The notes beneath the pieces are model-generated. The model was not told the origin of the DNA. It saw nothing but the letters and a program-made list of their open reading frames with translations, and made no database searches. Shown one piece after another: positions 53,739 to 63,698 of a stretch of 64,000 nt of DNA. This stretch comes from a bacterium (GTDB lineage: Bacteria; NPL-UPA2; JAUVJM01), in NCBI GenBank assembly GCA_030606215.1, contig JAUWGW010000006.1, forward strand, positions 9,336 through 73,335, given 5' to 3'. Each line of letters starts with the position of its first letter. The first letter of the stretch is position 1. Position numbers and translations under genes: made by a program.

Positions 53739-53771
53739 TGTATATTTACTTACTACGTAAGTAAATATACA
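53739..53771. promoter_or_regulatory. 15+15 bp palindrome over the hsdM -10 (operator)
   Basis: Arms TGTATATTTACTTAC and GTAAGTAAATATACA are perfect reverse complements around a TAC spacer. It covers the -10 and expected transcription start of hsdM, so a dimeric repressor bound here would shut the operon. Confidence 0.75.
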
Positions 53772-53792
53772 ACATGTTAGGAGAGTTGTCAA
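53764..53792 (-). promoter_or_regulatory. hsdM operon promoter
   Basis: Minus strand perfect TTGACA (53792-53787), 17-base spacer, TATATT (53769-53764). The gene starts about 50 bases downstream. Confidence 0.75.
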
Positions 53793-53858
53793 GTTTTATT
53801 TCTTATCTGTATAGTTTGACTGCACTAACAGTGAGGATAAACTATAATAAGAGGGATA

Positions 53859-53972
53859 TTATTCGCTTTGAAAAATACCGCTCTTCTCTCTTAGGCTAAT
53901 ATGACCATGCGGTGTAACTATGATGTGGTCTATCGCCGTAATACCAACCGCAAGGCATGCTGAAATGATAAA
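53859..53972 (-). pseudogene. radC 3'-end relic
   Basis: Minus-strand reading gives ISACLAVGITAIDHIIVTPH then GHISLREKSGIFQSE and a stop at 53859, the last part of the JAB/RadC domain (compare the GIxLLDHIIIG-SFxExG pattern). Nothing recognisable continues upstream, and the usual HNHPSGDP motif is missing. radC genes are common next to type I systems in genomic islands. Confidence 0.65.
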
Positions 53973-54150
53973 CTTAATCTAAGAGATAAAAATACTTTTT
54001 CTTACATAAAACGAGCCTTTCCATAGTAAAGGTTAGTAGTGACTACCTTCTACGAAAATTGTTCTGACGAGAAAATTTCATTTACCGTCTAAGCAATTTC
54101 CGGAAAGTCCCGCGACGGTAATTATAGGGATTTGTGGATATGCATTGGAT

Positions 54151-54172
54151 TCGGGGTCCGGGACGACCCCGA
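54151..54172. terminator. Hairpin 3' of tRNA-Ser(GCU)
   Basis: TCGGGGTC and GACCCCGA form a perfect 8-bp stem with loop CGGGAC just past the tRNA 3' end. No T-tract follows on the minus strand. The rest of 53973-54150 shows no gene. Confidence 0.4.
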
Positions 54173-54184
54173 CTACCTGTGATG

Positions 54185-54274
54185 TGGCGGAGAGGCCGGG
54201 ATTCGAACCCGGGGTGGAGTTGCCCCCACAACTGCTTAGCAGGCAGCTGCCTTCAACCGCTCGGCCACCTCTCC
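54185..54274 (-). tRNA. tRNA-Ser (anticodon GCU)
   Basis: A 90-base class II tRNA with encoded CCA. The acceptor arms GGAGAGG/CCTCTCC pair, the anticodon loop is CTGCTAA (anticodon GCT) on stem GCTGC/GCAGT, a long variable arm follows, and the T-arm is CCGGGTTCGAATCCCGG. The hsd island lies on its 3' side, the usual side for integration at a tRNA gene. Confidence 0.95.
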
Positions 54275-54482
54275 TGATCTGGTTACCAAGTAGGCTGTGT
54301 TATTCTCCCACATTTAACTTACGTCTGTCAAACAAAATTTATTGGAAGTGTGGGAAGTGAGTTATGGTTGGTGGCAGGATTCAGTACAGATGATTATGGA
54401 GAGGATAGCTCAGGCAATTGTTAGATTAGGCTAATAAAGGACCGATTATTGTATTTGACATAAAGCCGAAGGTAAATTTAAG

Positions 54483-54511
54483 TTGACAAAATTATATTTG
54501 TATGTTTTAAT
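54483..54511 (+). promoter_or_regulatory. Promoter of abiEi
   Basis: TTGACA (54483-54488), 17 bases, TTTAAT (54506-54511), 30 bases before the ATG, which has GGGGGG upstream. The rest of the gap 54275-54482 shows nothing I recognise. Confidence 0.6.
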
Positions 54512-54541
54512 TCTTAATAGATACCTAAGGGGGGTATGTAA

Positions 54542-55321
54542 ATGGCTTCAAAAAATACTATTTTAACGGAAAAACGGCTCAAAGATATTGAGGATATTAT
54601 TGCTTCTTTTGGTCGAATTGTATCCACTGACGATGTTTATAAGACTTTAGGCGGAAAATACTCAAAATTTGTCCTAAAGAAAAGGATATACGAGTTACGA
54701 GAAAAAGGGTGGCTTATCCCTTTAAAAAGGGGGCTTTATTTTATCTCGGATATTTCTTCACGTGGTTTTGTGAATATCTCGCCTTTTATCATTGCCAGTG
54801 CTTTTGATAAAAATTCTTATATTTCATTAGATTCGGCTTTAAGTTTCTATGGTCTCTTTGAGCAGATGCTACGCACGACTTCATCTGTAACCAGCCTTAA
54901 GTCCAAAAAATACGTATTTCAGGATAACACTTATCGATATCTCAAGATAAACAAAAAACTATATTTTGGTTTTAGAACTGAAAATTTGGAAGGCTATTAT
55001 GTCAAAGTAGCAGAGCTTGAAAAGGTAGTTTTGGATTACCTCTATTTTAAGAATGACACCTATTCCATAGATTTGTTGTTAGAGAAACTACAAGAGGCAA
55101 AAGATAGGCTCGATTTTAAGAAACTCTTTAATTATGCACGAAAATTTCCCGAAACAACCAAGAGAAAATTAGGATTTATTTTAGATTTATTTAAAATAGA
55201 TACCGAAGAGCTGCACAAGGATGTAGAAATGAAAGGCTATAGTAAGCTTACTCCCAATTCAAAAAAATTTAACGCAAAATGGAGGCTTTATTATGAAGAT
55301 AGATTTACTGGACAGGTCTAG
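54542..55321 (+). CDS. AbiEi-type antitoxin / transcriptional regulator
   Basis: A 259-residue AbiEi-family protein of the type IV AbiE toxin-antitoxin and abortive-infection system. An N-terminal winged helix (DIEDIIASFGRIVSTDDVYK ... LKKRIYELREKGWLIPLKRG) is followed by the AbiEi_1/4-type domain with ISLDSALSFYGLFEQ and VKVAELEKVVLDYLYF. AbiEi normally represses its own operon and counters AbiEii. Its stop overlaps an AbiEii fragment (29 bases), so the operon was intact once. Confidence 0.85.
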   Translation: MASKNTILTEKRLKDIEDIIASFGRIVSTDDVYKTLGGKYSKFVLKKRIYELREKGWLIPLKRGLYFISDISSRGFVNISPFIIASAFDKNSYISLDSALSFYGLFEQMLRTTSSVTSLKSKKYVFQDNTYRYLKINKKLYFGFRTENLEGYYVKVAELEKVVLDYLYFKNDTYSIDLLLEKLQEAKDRLDFKKLFNYARKFPETTKRKLGFILDLFKIDTEELHKDVEMKGYSKLTPNSKKFNAKWRLYYEDRFTGQV

Positions 55322-55442
55322 GCTTGAGATTTTAAATAAACGCGGCCCCAGATACCACTTACAGGATGCCGAAAAAGATTATTTTTTATCGGTGATTCTT
55401 AGCTCTGCTCAGAATGACGGGAGATTGTTTCCCCCGTATTAA
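55293..55442 (+). pseudogene. AbiEii nucleotidyltransferase, truncated after about 40 residues
   Basis: From the ATG at 55293 (GGAGG upstream) the frame reads KIDLLDRSRLEILNK then YHLQDAEKDYFLSVILSS, the AbiEii N-terminus just before the VFKGGTAL nucleotide site. At about 55411 it runs into a palindromic repeat and stops at 55442. The catalytic core is missing, so no active toxin can be made from here. Confidence 0.78.
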
Positions 55443-55463
55443 ATGCGGGGTCGCAATGACACT
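55411..55463. repeat. Palindromic repeat, family B, at the abiEii break
   Basis: GAATGACGGGAG on the left and GGGTCGCAATGAC on the right bracket hairpin-forming CCCCCGTATTAAATGCGGGG. The element ends the abiEii homology and lies next to the uvrA stop, where it may also act as a terminator. Confidence 0.55.
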
Positions 55464-55470
55464 GTAATAG

Positions 55471-58317
55471 TCACATTTTCAGCCGCATAACTTTTCTTAA
55501 AAATTTCCCTGTGTAGGACTTGTCAACCCCGGCAACTTTTTCTGGCGTTCCTTCAGCTACAATCCAGCCGCCTTCATCCCCTCCTTCCGGGCCGAGGTCA
55601 ATAATATAGTCGGCTGTTTTGATGACATCCAGATTGTGTTCAATAACGACAACAGTATTCCCTGCATCGGTAAGCCGCGCCAGCACATTCAGGAGTTTAT
55701 CAATATCTGCAAAATGTAAGCCGGTTGTCGGCTCATCAAGGATGTAAAGTGTTTTCCCCGTGCTTTTCTTACTGAGTTCTTTTGAAAGTTTCACTCTCTG
55801 CGCTTCACCTCCCGAGAGAGTTGTAGCTGATTGCCCAAGCTTTATGTAGCCCAGTCCGACATCGTAAACAGTCTGCAGTTTCTTCTTTATCTGGGGAATA
55901 TTCTTGAAGAATTCAAGATTCTCCTCCACTGACATTTCAAGAACATCAGCAATATTTTTCCCTTTATAACGGATCTCAAGTGTTTCTCTGTTGTAACGCC
56001 TTCCTTTACACTCCTGGCATCTGACATAGACATCCGGGAGAAAATGCATTTCAATTTTTATGATACCACCTCCCTGGCAATTCTCGCATCTCCCCCCTTT
56101 CACATTAAAACTGAACCTGCCGGGTTTGTAACCGCGCATCCTTGCTTCAGGGACACGAGAGAGAAGCTGCCGTATGAAAGCAAATACTCCTGTATACGTA
56201 GCCGGGTTAGAGCGGGGGGTTCTCCCAATGGGGGACTGGTCTATCACTATAACCTTATCAATATGCTTAACTCCCAGGAGACGATCGTGCTCACCGGGTT
56301 TAGCATGAGATTTGTATAAAATCTGGTTGAGGGCTTTGTGCAGGATTTCATCGATAAGTGTGCTTTTACCGGAACCTGATACTCCGGTAACACATGTAAG
56401 GACCCCTACCGGTATGCGCACATCAATATTTTTAAGATTGTTTTCCCTTGCTCCTTTTATAGTGATAAATTTAGCGCCAGTTGCTCTTCGCTTCTCGGGT
56501 ATTCTAATGGAAAGTGCACCTTTTAGATATTTCCCTGTTAGAGACCTGCTGCATCTCAAAATCTCGGAGAGTTTGCCGCAGGCAACTACTTCGCCTCCAC
56601 TCAACCCTGCTCCAGGTCCAAGGTCAATTATGTAGTCTGCACTGCGGATTGTCGTCTCATCATGTTCCACGACAATAACTGTGTTTCCCAGATCCCTCAA
56701 TTGACGCAGAGTCTTGAGGAGCCTGCGGTTATCTCGCTGATGAAGACCAATACTCGGCTCATCCAGTATGTAGAGAACTCCCGCAAGTCCTGAACCAATC
56801 TGTGTTGCCAGGCGAATACGTTCTGCTTCACCTCCGGAAAGTGTTCCTGCGGCTCTATCCAGCGTCAGATAATCAAGCCCAACATCTGACATAAAAGTCA
56901 GCCTCTGGATTACTTCCTTTACTATTTTCTCTGCAATTGCTTCCTTCTCCGTCGGAAGTTTTAAAGAGGAGAAGAGGCGGAGAGCCTCTTTTACGCTCAT
57001 CTTCGTTATGTCTGCAATGGACTTCTTTATCATACGGACTGCAAGACTTTCCGGACGGAGTCGCATACCTCTACAATCAGGGCATGGGAGAACACTCATA
57101 TAATGGTGAATCTGTTCCTTGACATATTCACTTTCAGTTTCATGGAATCTTCGCTCAAGGTTGAGTATCACTCCTTCAAAACTGCTTTTGTAGCGATGAT
57201 AACGCCTTTTGCGCCAGAATCCCTGCTCAATCTCTTCATCACCTGAACCATACAGGATAGTTCTCTTCTCCTGTTCAGTCAGCTTTTTGAAAGGAGTATC
57301 CAGGTCAATATCATAATGTCTGGAAAGAGCGCGAAGAAGCCGGCGATAATATAGAATCAGTGCTCTCCCTCCCCTGCGCCATGGTTCAACCGCTCCTTCG
57401 TTTATACTTTTTGTCTTATCGGGAATAACTAAATCAATGTCAAGTTCCAGCCTTGTCCCTAATCCATCACAGGTCGGACATGCCCCATACGGGCTGTTGA
57501 ATGAAAACATACGAGGAGTCAACTCTTCATAACTTATCCCGCAGCGCACGCAGGCAAAATGTTCACTGAAAATTTCATCATGCTGCTTTTTCCCGGAAGT
57601 TTTGCAGTTTATCATAACAATTCCGGAACCCAGAGGAAGCGCTATCTCTACTGAATCTGTCAGGCGGTTTCTTATATCCTGCTTGATTACGAGACGGTCG
57701 ACAACCACTTCAATGTTATGTTTCTTGTATTTCGCAAGTTTAATTTCTTCATCAATATCATAAATTTTTCCATCAACCCTGACGCGCACAAAACCGTCAC
57801 GGCGCACCTTATCGAATATTTCCCGGTATTCCCCTTTCCTCCCGCGCACAAGGGGAGCGAGGATGAGAATTTTTGTTCCTTCCTTGAAGTTCATTATTCT
57901 GTCAACTATCTGCTGGACTGTCTGGGGTTTAATCTCACGACCGCATTTGTAACAGTAAGGTGTTCCGGCTCTTGCGAAAAGCAGTCTCAGGTAATCATAG
58001 ATTTCTGTAACAGTTCCCACTGTGGAACGCGGGTTTGCTCCTGCTGTTCTCTGCCCGATAGAGATTGCCGGAGAAAGCCCCTCAATATATTCCACATCGG
58101 GCTTCTCCATCTGCTCTAAGAATTGTCTTGCATATGCGGAGAGACTTTCCACATACCTGCGCTGACCTTCTGCATATATTGTGTCAAATGCGAGGGAGGA
58201 TTTGCCTGAACCGCTTAACCCTGTTATCACAGTGAGTTTATCACGCGGAATCTCAAGATTGATTCCTTTAAGGTTATGTTCCCTCGCCCCTCTAATTATG
58301 ATTTTGTCATAACCCAT
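55471..58317 (-). CDS. uvrA: Excinuclease ABC subunit A
   Basis: UvrA finds bulky DNA lesions and loads UvrB in nucleotide excision repair. The 948-residue protein has both ATPase halves: Walker [14 protein letters not shown] (near 31) and [13 protein letters not shown] (near 640), two signature/Walker B regions ([34 protein letters not shown] ... [12 protein letters not shown]), and zinc knuckles [28 protein letters not shown] and [14 protein letters not shown]. Length is normal. Confidence 0.98.
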   Translation of the reverse strand: MGYDKIIIRGAREHNLKGINLEIPRDKLTVITGLSGSGKSSLAFDTIYAEGQRRYVESLSAYARQFLEQMEKPDVEYIEGLSPAISIGQRTAGANPRSTVGTVTEIYDYLRLLFARAGTPYCYKCGREIKPQTVQQIVDRIMNFKEGTKILILAPLVRGRKGEYREIFDKVRRDGFVRVRVDGKIYDIDEEIKLAKYKKHNIEVVVDRLVIKQDIRNRLTDSVEIALPLGSGIVMINCKTSGKKQHDEIFSEHFACVRCGISYEELTPRMFSFNSPYGACPTCDGLGTRLELDIDLVIPDKTKSINEGAVEPWRRGGRALILYYRRLLRALSRHYDIDLDTPFKKLTEQEKRTILYGSGDEEIEQGFWRKRRYHRYKSSFEGVILNLERRFHETESEYVKEQIHHYMSVLPCPDCRGMRLRPESLAVRMIKKSIADITKMSVKEALRLFSSLKLPTEKEAIAEKIVKEVIQRLTFMSDVGLDYLTLDRAAGTLSGGEAERIRLATQIGSGLAGVLYILDEPSIGLHQRDNRRLLKTLRQLRDLGNTVIVVEHDETTIRSADYIIDLGPGAGLSGGEVVACGKLSEILRCSRSLTGKYLKGALSIRIPEKRRATGAKFITIKGARENNLKNIDVRIPVGVLTCVTGVSGSGKSTLIDEILHKALNQILYKSHAKPGEHDRLLGVKHIDKVIVIDQSPIGRTPRSNPATYTGVFAFIRQLLSRVPEARMRGYKPGRFSFNVKGGRCENCQGGGIIKIEMHFLPDVYVRCQECKGRRYNRETLEIRYKGKNIADVLEMSVEENLEFFKNIPQIKKKLQTVYDVGLGYIKLGQSATTLSGGEAQRVKLSKELSKKSTGKTLYILDEPTTGLHFADIDKLLNVLARLTDAGNTVVVIEHNLDVIKTADYIIDLGPEGGDEGGWIVAEGTPEKVAGVDKSYTGKFLRKVMRLKM

Positions 58318-58347
58318 CTTTTAACGCCTTTTGTGTCTTATTTCCTA

Positions 58348-58376
58348 ATTATAGCACCAGGATTTGCGATAAACAA
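58348..58376 (-). promoter_or_regulatory. uvrA promoter
   Basis: Minus strand TTGTTT (58376-58371), 17 bases, perfect TATAAT (58353-58348), 31 bases before the ATG. No LexA-type box was recognised. Confidence 0.55.
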
Positions 58377-58399
58377 TTTAATACTAAAACAAAAGCTTG

Positions 58400-58427
58400 T
58401 TGACATCTGTTTATCAGAGGGTATACT
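58400..58427 (+). promoter_or_regulatory. Promoter of the Gfo/Idh/MocA gene
   Basis: Perfect TTGACA (58400-58405), 16 bases, TATACT (58422-58427), about 29 bases before the ATG at 58456. Confidence 0.65.
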
Positions 58428-58455
58428 AAATCGTTGTAGATACAGGGGAGTGGAA

Positions 58456-59601
58456 ATGGAAAAGGTCAGAATTGGAATAATCGGAGTTACTGGGCGGGGA
58501 GAGTTATACAAATACTGGCACAAACCTGATGGAAGGTCGGTAGTTGTAGGTGGAGCAGATGTGAGACAGGATGCATTAGACGAATTTCGGACAAATTTAG
58601 GTAATGACCTATTTGTAACTCTGGACTACCGCAAATTGCTCTCCAGGGACGATATTGATGCAGTGGCAATTACCTCCCCGGATTTCACCCATGAGGAATA
58701 TGCTGTTGCGGCTCTTGAGGCTGGCAAAGATGTTTTCTGCGAGAAACCGATGGCGATTACGACGGATGGTTGTGACAGGATACTTAAAGCATGGGAAACA
58801 TCCGGGAAAAAGTTGATGATTGGGCACAACATGCGGTATATGAGAATATTCCGCACAATGAAAGAGATTGCTGGCTCAGGTGTGATTGGTGAAATAAAAG
58901 CTGTCTGGGTACGTCACTTTGTCGGATATGGGGGAGACTGGTATTTTCATGACTGGCACGCTGTTCGCAAGAAGAGCACAGGACTCCTTCTCCAGAAAGC
59001 CTGCCATGATATTGACATGATTCACTGGATTACCGGTGTTTACACAAAGAAAGTAGCCGCTTTCGGAAGTCTTGACTTCTTCGGAGGCGATAAACGCAAT
59101 GACCTTGTGTGCTCATCTTGCAGTGAGAAGGATACCTGCGCCGAAGCGCAGTTCGACACAAGACAGCAATGCGCTTTCCGAAAGGAAATAGATGTTGAGG
59201 ACAATACAGTCGTTATCATGGAACTGGAAAACGGTATCAAAGCGTCATACCAGCAATGCCATTTTGCGCCTGACTATTTCCGTAACTACACCTTCATCGG
59301 GACTGAAGGCAGGATGGAAAATCTTGACGATGATTCAAAAGTTATCGTTCTGACAAGAGACCAATCAAAAGAATGGAAAAATTATGCAAACCGAACTTAT
59401 GAGATAAAACCTGCTGTGGGAGAGCATGGTGGAGCAGACCCTGTTATCTGTAAAGATTTTGTTGATATGGTAGTTTCTGACAAAGCTCCACTGGCAATTC
59501 CTGAAGCAGGACGGATGAGTGTGGCAACAGGATGCGCCGCTACTGAATCCTTGAGGAATGGCGGTAAAGTGATAGAAGTGCCTCCGCTGCCACAGCTCTG
59601 A
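58456..59601 (+). CDS. Gfo/Idh/MocA family oxidoreductase with Cys-rich insert
   Basis: From the ATG at 58456 (GGGGAG upstream) the product is 381 residues; the longer frame starts inside uvrA and ahead of the promoter. VRIGIIGVTGRGELYKYW is the nucleotide-binding start, DIDAVAITSPDFTHEEYAVAALEAGKD (seen near residue 65) and EKPMAITTDGCDRIL near 97 are the family's catalytic Lys region. A Cys-rich stretch, CSSCSEKDTC ... QQCAF near 217-240, could bind metal and occurs in a subset of sugar dehydrogenase-like members. Substrate unknown. Confidence 0.88.
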   Translation: MEKVRIGIIGVTGRGELYKYWHKPDGRSVVVGGADVRQDALDEFRTNLGNDLFVTLDYRKLLSRDDIDAVAITSPDFTHEEYAVAALEAGKDVFCEKPMAITTDGCDRILKAWETSGKKLMIGHNMRYMRIFRTMKEIAGSGVIGEIKAVWVRHFVGYGGDWYFHDWHAVRKKSTGLLLQKACHDIDMIHWITGVYTKKVAAFGSLDFFGGDKRNDLVCSSCSEKDTCAEAQFDTRQQCAFRKEIDVEDNTVVIMELENGIKASYQQCHFAPDYFRNYTFIGTEGRMENLDDDSKVIVLTRDQSKEWKNYANRTYEIKPAVGEHGGADPVICKDFVDMVVSDKAPLAIPEAGRMSVATGCAATESLRNGGKVIEVPPLPQL

Positions 59602-59661
59602 CGATTTTGATTTTGACATGAGTACTGTGGCAAGGTAGAATCAAAAAGGAAGAGGTAGAAA

Positions 59662-61326
59662 ATGAGAAGTGATGCGGCTAAAAAGGGATTGGAGAGAACT
59701 CCGCACAGGAGTTTATTATACGCAACAGGTATAACCAAGGGTGAAATGGGGAAGCCGTTTATTGGTATAGCCTCAAGTTTCACCGACCTGATACCCGGGC
59801 ATGTTGATATGAGAGCACTTGAAAGGTTCATTGAAAGAGGAATTTGTGCCGGAGGCGGAGTCCCGTTTGTCTTCGGAATATCAGGGGTATGTGATGGAAT
59901 AGCAATGGGACATTCCGGGATGAATTATTCTCTCCCCACAAGGGAACTTATTGCTGATGTAATTGAATCTGCAGCTTGTGCGCACCAGCTTGACGGGCTC
60001 GTTCTTCTCACAAACTGTGATAAAATCACTCCCGGCATGCTTATGGCAGCCGCCAGAGTTGATATACCCGCAATTGTCTTAACTGCAGGTCCAATGCTCT
60101 CAGGCAGATGGGGAGGCAGACGGCTTTCTCTTGTCAGGGATACTTTTGAAGCTGTTGGAAGATATGGGAGTGGCAAAATAGATTCAAGCGAGCTTGAAAA
60201 TCTTGAAATAAACGCATGCCCTGGAGTTGGTTCCTGTCAGGGACTGTATACGGCAAATACTATGGCTTGTATCACTGAGGCTCTCGGTATGTCATTACCT
60301 GGATGTGCCACGGCACTTGCGGTTTCTGCCAAGAAGAAACGGCTTGCTTATGAAAGCGGTATGAGAGTTATGGAACTTGTTGAAGAGGGGCTTTCTCCAG
60401 GGAAGATAATGACGCTACCTGCTTTTGAAAATGCTATAAGGATTGATATGGCACTTGGTGGTTCCTCAAATACTGTCTTACATATCTCCGCTATAGCTAA
60501 AGAAGCAGGGATTGAACTTCCATTGAAAGTCTTTGATAAAATAAGCCGCGAGACTCCCCACTTAACAGCTCTTCGTCCGGGTGGAGATTATTTCATGGAA
60601 GATTTAGAATATGCTGGCGGTATTCCGGCTATTCTCAATGTATTGAGTGAAAAGTTACATGATTGCCCAACAGTAAGTGGAAAAACCATAGCTGAGATAG
60701 CTCGCTCAGGAGAAGTATTTGATGAGGATGTTATAACGCCACTGAATAATCCATGCCACACTGAAGGAGGGATAGCAATTCTGTGGGGGAATCTTGCTCC
60801 CCAGGGAGCAGTTGTGAAACAGAGCGCTGTCAGTGAGAAAGTGATGCGGTTCAAAGGGAAAGCGCGCATTTTTGAGGGAGAAGAGCCGGCAATGAAAGCC
60901 ATACTTGATAAAAAAATAGAGCCTGGAGACATGGTTGTGATACGGTATGAAGGGCCAAAAGGCGGTCCAGGGATGAAGGAAATGCTCTCGCCAACTTCTG
61001 CAATTGTTGGGATGGGATTGGCTGATTCAGTGGCTCTCATAACAGATGGTCGTTTTTCAGGAGGGACAAAAGGCCCGTGTGTCGGGCATATATCCCCTGA
61101 AGCAATGGAAGGCGGCCCGATAGCTATTGTTGAGGAAGGGGATGAGATTCTCATAGATATTCCCAAACGCCGTCTTGAACTTTTGATAAGTGAAGAGGAA
61201 ATTAAGAAACGTCTTTCAGGATGGACAGCACCCGAACCAAAGATAAAACATGGTTGGCTCGCGCGATATAGCAGGTTGGTAAGTTCTGCTTCAACAGGAG
61301 CAGTTTTGGAGGGAGGTAAGAAGTGA
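59662..61326 (+). CDS. ilvD: Dihydroxy-acid dehydratase
   Basis: IlvD dehydrates dihydroxy acids to the 2-oxo precursors of valine and isoleucine with an Fe-S cluster. The 554-residue protein carries [18 protein letters not shown] (cluster Cys near 122), [18 protein letters not shown] near 190 and the downstream [12 protein letters not shown] and [20 protein letters not shown]. The ATG follows GGAAGAGG, 60 bases after the previous gene. ilvC is not in the window. Confidence 0.97.
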   Translation: MRSDAAKKGLERTPHRSLLYATGITKGEMGKPFIGIASSFTDLIPGHVDMRALERFIERGICAGGGVPFVFGISGVCDGIAMGHSGMNYSLPTRELIADVIESAACAHQLDGLVLLTNCDKITPGMLMAAARVDIPAIVLTAGPMLSGRWGGRRLSLVRDTFEAVGRYGSGKIDSSELENLEINACPGVGSCQGLYTANTMACITEALGMSLPGCATALAVSAKKKRLAYESGMRVMELVEEGLSPGKIMTLPAFENAIRIDMALGGSSNTVLHISAIAKEAGIELPLKVFDKISRETPHLTALRPGGDYFMEDLEYAGGIPAILNVLSEKLHDCPTVSGKTIAEIARSGEVFDEDVITPLNNPCHTEGGIAILWGNLAPQGAVVKQSAVSEKVMRFKGKARIFEGEEPAMKAILDKKIEPGDMVVIRYEGPKGGPGMKEMLSPTSAIVGMGLADSVALITDGRFSGGTKGPCVGHISPEAMEGGPIAIVEEGDEILIDIPKRRLELLISEEEIKKRLSGWTAPEPKIKHGWLARYSRLVSSASTGAVLEGGKK

Positions 61327-62993
61327 AAAAAACTGGAGCAGAGGTTATACTTGAATCACTGCGTAAGGAAAAAGTTGAGGTAGTCTTCGGAATACTTGGC
61401 GGAGCAGTTCTCCCGGTTTTTGATGCGATGTATGATTTCCCGATAAAGTTTATCCTCACAAGACACGAGCAGGGAGCCGCGCACATGGCAGATGGATATG
61501 CCCGTGCAACAGGTAAAGCAGGAGTATGTATGGCAACCTCAGGCCCGGGTGGTACGAATTTAGTTACAGGGATTGCAACTGCGCATATGGATTCAATTCC
61601 GATTGTTGCAATTACAGGGCAGGTATTTACAACGATGATAGGGAATGATGCCTTCCAGGAAGCAGATATCACGGGTATAACACGCCCTATTACAAAACAT
61701 AATTATCTTGTCAAGAAAGTTGATGACCTCGCAGATATAATAAAAGAAGCATTCTACATTGCATCTACAGGAAGACCGGGTCCTGTTCTCATTGATGTGC
61801 CAAAGGATGTCCAGATGGCCGAGACTTCATATAAGTATCCTTCAGAAATTAAACTGCGAAGTTATAAACCAACCTATACCGGACATATTCGCCAGATAAA
61901 GAAAGCAGCCGAGGCAATAGCAAAAGCTGAAAGACCTATCATCTATGCCGGTGGCGGGGTTATAAGCTCAGGGGCGGCAGATGAGTTGACAAGACTTGCA
62001 CGGAAGACAAACATTCCCGTTACAACGACTTTGCTCGGGCTTGGCGGTTTCCCTGAAACTGATAAACTTTCACTCGGGATGCTCGGTATGCACGGGACTC
62101 AGTACGCTAATCACGCCATTATGGAAAGTGACCTCATCATAGCTATAGGCGCAAGGTTTGATGACAGGGTTACAGGGAAAATAGACGAGTTTGCGCCTGA
62201 GGCGGAGATAATCCATATAGATATTGACCCATCTTCAATAAGCAAAAATGTCCAGGTCGACATCCCGATAGTTGGCGATGCAAAACTTATCCTCAGGGAA
62301 CTTATGAAGTATGTTGATAAGAAAGAACCCGGTCCATGGCATAAGAGGATAAATAACTGGAAGAAAAAGTATCCTCTATCTTATAAGAAAGATGGAAAGT
62401 TGAGACCACAGTTTGTCATTGAGCAGATTTATGAAGTTACAAATGGAGAGGCAATTATTACTACTGAAGTGGGACAGAATCAGATGTGGGCGGCGCAGTT
62501 CTACAAATATACAGAGCCCCGGACGTTCCTTTCTTCAGGCGGGCTTGGGACAATGGGTTATGGTTTCCCTGCAGGGATAGGTGCCCAGGTTGGCTGCCCC
62601 AAGAAAATAGTTTTTGACATTGCTGGTGATGGTAGTTTCCAGATGAATATTCAGGAGCTCGCAACCGCTGTTGTAAATAAAATTCCGGTAAAGGTTGCAA
62701 TACTGAATAACCAGTATCTCGGTATGGTCCGTCAATGGCAGGAACTTTTCTACAAAAAACGTTACTCCCATACAAGTCTTGCCGGGGGACCTGATTTTGT
62801 TAAAGTTGCACAGGCTTACGGGGCATGCGGGATATGCGTTAAGAAAAAAGATGAAGTGAGACCTGCTCTTAAGAAAGCTCTTTCCGTAGATGGACCTGTA
62901 GTGATGGATTTCAGAGTTGTAGAAGAGGAAAATGTATATCCAATGGTTCCTGCAGGAGCTGCTGTAAACCAGATGATAAGTGGAATGGCATGA
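61323..62993 (+). CDS. ilvB: Acetolactate synthase, large subunit
   Basis: A 556-residue TPP enzyme that makes acetolactate or acetohydroxybutyrate. [19 protein letters not shown] (compare GYPGG), the TPP-activating Glu in [20 protein letters not shown], the FAD-domain [15 protein letters not shown] and the TPP-binding [15 protein letters not shown] ... [16 protein letters not shown] are present. The usual GYPGGA loop reads GILGGA. GTG start, overlapping ilvD by four bases. Confidence 0.96.
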   Translation: MKKTGAEVILESLRKEKVEVVFGILGGAVLPVFDAMYDFPIKFILTRHEQGAAHMADGYARATGKAGVCMATSGPGGTNLVTGIATAHMDSIPIVAITGQVFTTMIGNDAFQEADITGITRPITKHNYLVKKVDDLADIIKEAFYIASTGRPGPVLIDVPKDVQMAETSYKYPSEIKLRSYKPTYTGHIRQIKKAAEAIAKAERPIIYAGGGVISSGAADELTRLARKTNIPVTTTLLGLGGFPETDKLSLGMLGMHGTQYANHAIMESDLIIAIGARFDDRVTGKIDEFAPEAEIIHIDIDPSSISKNVQVDIPIVGDAKLILRELMKYVDKKEPGPWHKRINNWKKKYPLSYKKDGKLRPQFVIEQIYEVTNGEAIITTEVGQNQMWAAQFYKYTEPRTFLSSGGLGTMGYGFPAGIGAQVGCPKKIVFDIAGDGSFQMNIQELATAVVNKIPVKVAILNNQYLGMVRQWQELFYKKRYSHTSLAGGPDFVKVAQAYGACGICVKKKDEVRPALKKALSVDGPVVMDFRVVEEENVYPMVPAGAAVNQMISGMA

Positions 62994-63048
62994 CAACCGA
63001 ACGGGGTTTAGTGAGTAGTTACAGTGGAACTAAATCGGAGAATTCGTC

Positions 63049-63534
63049 ATGAAACATACAATTTCTGTTCTTGTTGAAAATAAGGCTGGTGTGCTCTCGC
63101 ATGTAGCAGGATTATTCAGCAGCCGCGGTTTTAGTATTGATAGCCTTGCTGTCGGGGAAACCAGCGATCCAACAGTCTCAAGGATGACAATTGTTGTTGA
63201 TGCGGATGAAAGGATACTTGAGCAGATTATGAAACAGCTGCGGAAACTCATTGATGTAATCAAAGTTCAGGATTTAACAGGAGGGGATTTTATTGACAGA
63301 GAACTTGTTCTTATCAAAGTGGATGCGGGACCAAAGAAACGTTCGGAAATAATGCAGGCTGTGGATACTTTCCGCGCACGCATCGTTGATGTGAATCCAA
63401 AAAGTATCACGGTTGAGGTAACAGGAGATAGAGGGAAAATAAATGCCGTGCTGGAACTTCTGCGAGGGTTCGGGATAAAGGAAATTGTAAGAACAGGCCG
63501 TATTGCAATGGCAAGGCGAAACAAAAACCAGTGA
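63049..63534 (+). CDS. ilvN: Acetolactate synthase, regulatory subunit
   Basis: A 161-residue small subunit (IlvN/IlvH type). The N-terminal ACT domain starts HTISVLVENKAGVLSHVAGL and includes FSSRGFSIDSLAVGETSDP, where valine binds; the C-terminal half GPKKRSEIMQAVDTFRARIV ends in GIKEIVRTGRIAM. Valine feedback is expected from the family. GGAG precedes the ATG. A tRNA gene follows after 20 bases. Confidence 0.96.
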   Translation: MKHTISVLVENKAGVLSHVAGLFSSRGFSIDSLAVGETSDPTVSRMTIVVDADERILEQIMKQLRKLIDVIKVQDLTGGDFIDRELVLIKVDAGPKKRSEIMQAVDTFRARIVDVNPKSITVEVTGDRGKINAVLELLRGFGIKEIVRTGRIAMARRNKNQ

Positions 63535-63554
63535 ACTGCCCCATTCCATAATCT

Positions 63555-63645
63555 GGAGAGGTGCCCGAGTGGCTGAAGGGGGCGGTCTCGAAAACCGTTT
63601 GGCAGTTAATCTGTCACGGGGGTTCAAATCCCTCCCTCTCCGCCA
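63555..63645 (+). tRNA. tRNA-Ser (anticodon CGA)
   Basis: A 91-base class II tRNA with CCA encoded. Acceptor GGAGAGG/CCTCTCC, anticodon loop CTCGAAA (anticodon CGA) on stem GCGGT/ACCGT, long variable arm, T-arm GGGGGTTCAAATCCCTC. It is only 20 bases after ilvN, so it may be processed from the same transcript. Confidence 0.95.
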
Positions 63646-63698
63646 GTGATACCAAAAATTCTTGATTTTATTCCCAAGAAGGTATATATTACTAACAT

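Noticed and set aside
54145-54360. Plus-strand ORF of 71 residues
   Set aside because: It runs antisense through tRNA-Ser(GCU) and its hairpin; the protein-like sequence is a by-product of the tRNA.
53716-54541. Missing hsdR gene upstream of hsdM
   Set aside because: All frames here are broken and the region holds only the promoter, a radC relic, a tRNA gene and the abiEi promoter.
58276-58455. Extended N-terminus for the Gfo/Idh/MocA protein
   Set aside because: It begins inside uvrA and ahead of the consensus promoter at 58400-58427, so it would not be transcribed.
60588-61166. Minus-strand ORF of 192 residues inside ilvD
   Set aside because: It is an antisense shadow of a highly conserved gene with no recognisable domain or ribosome site.
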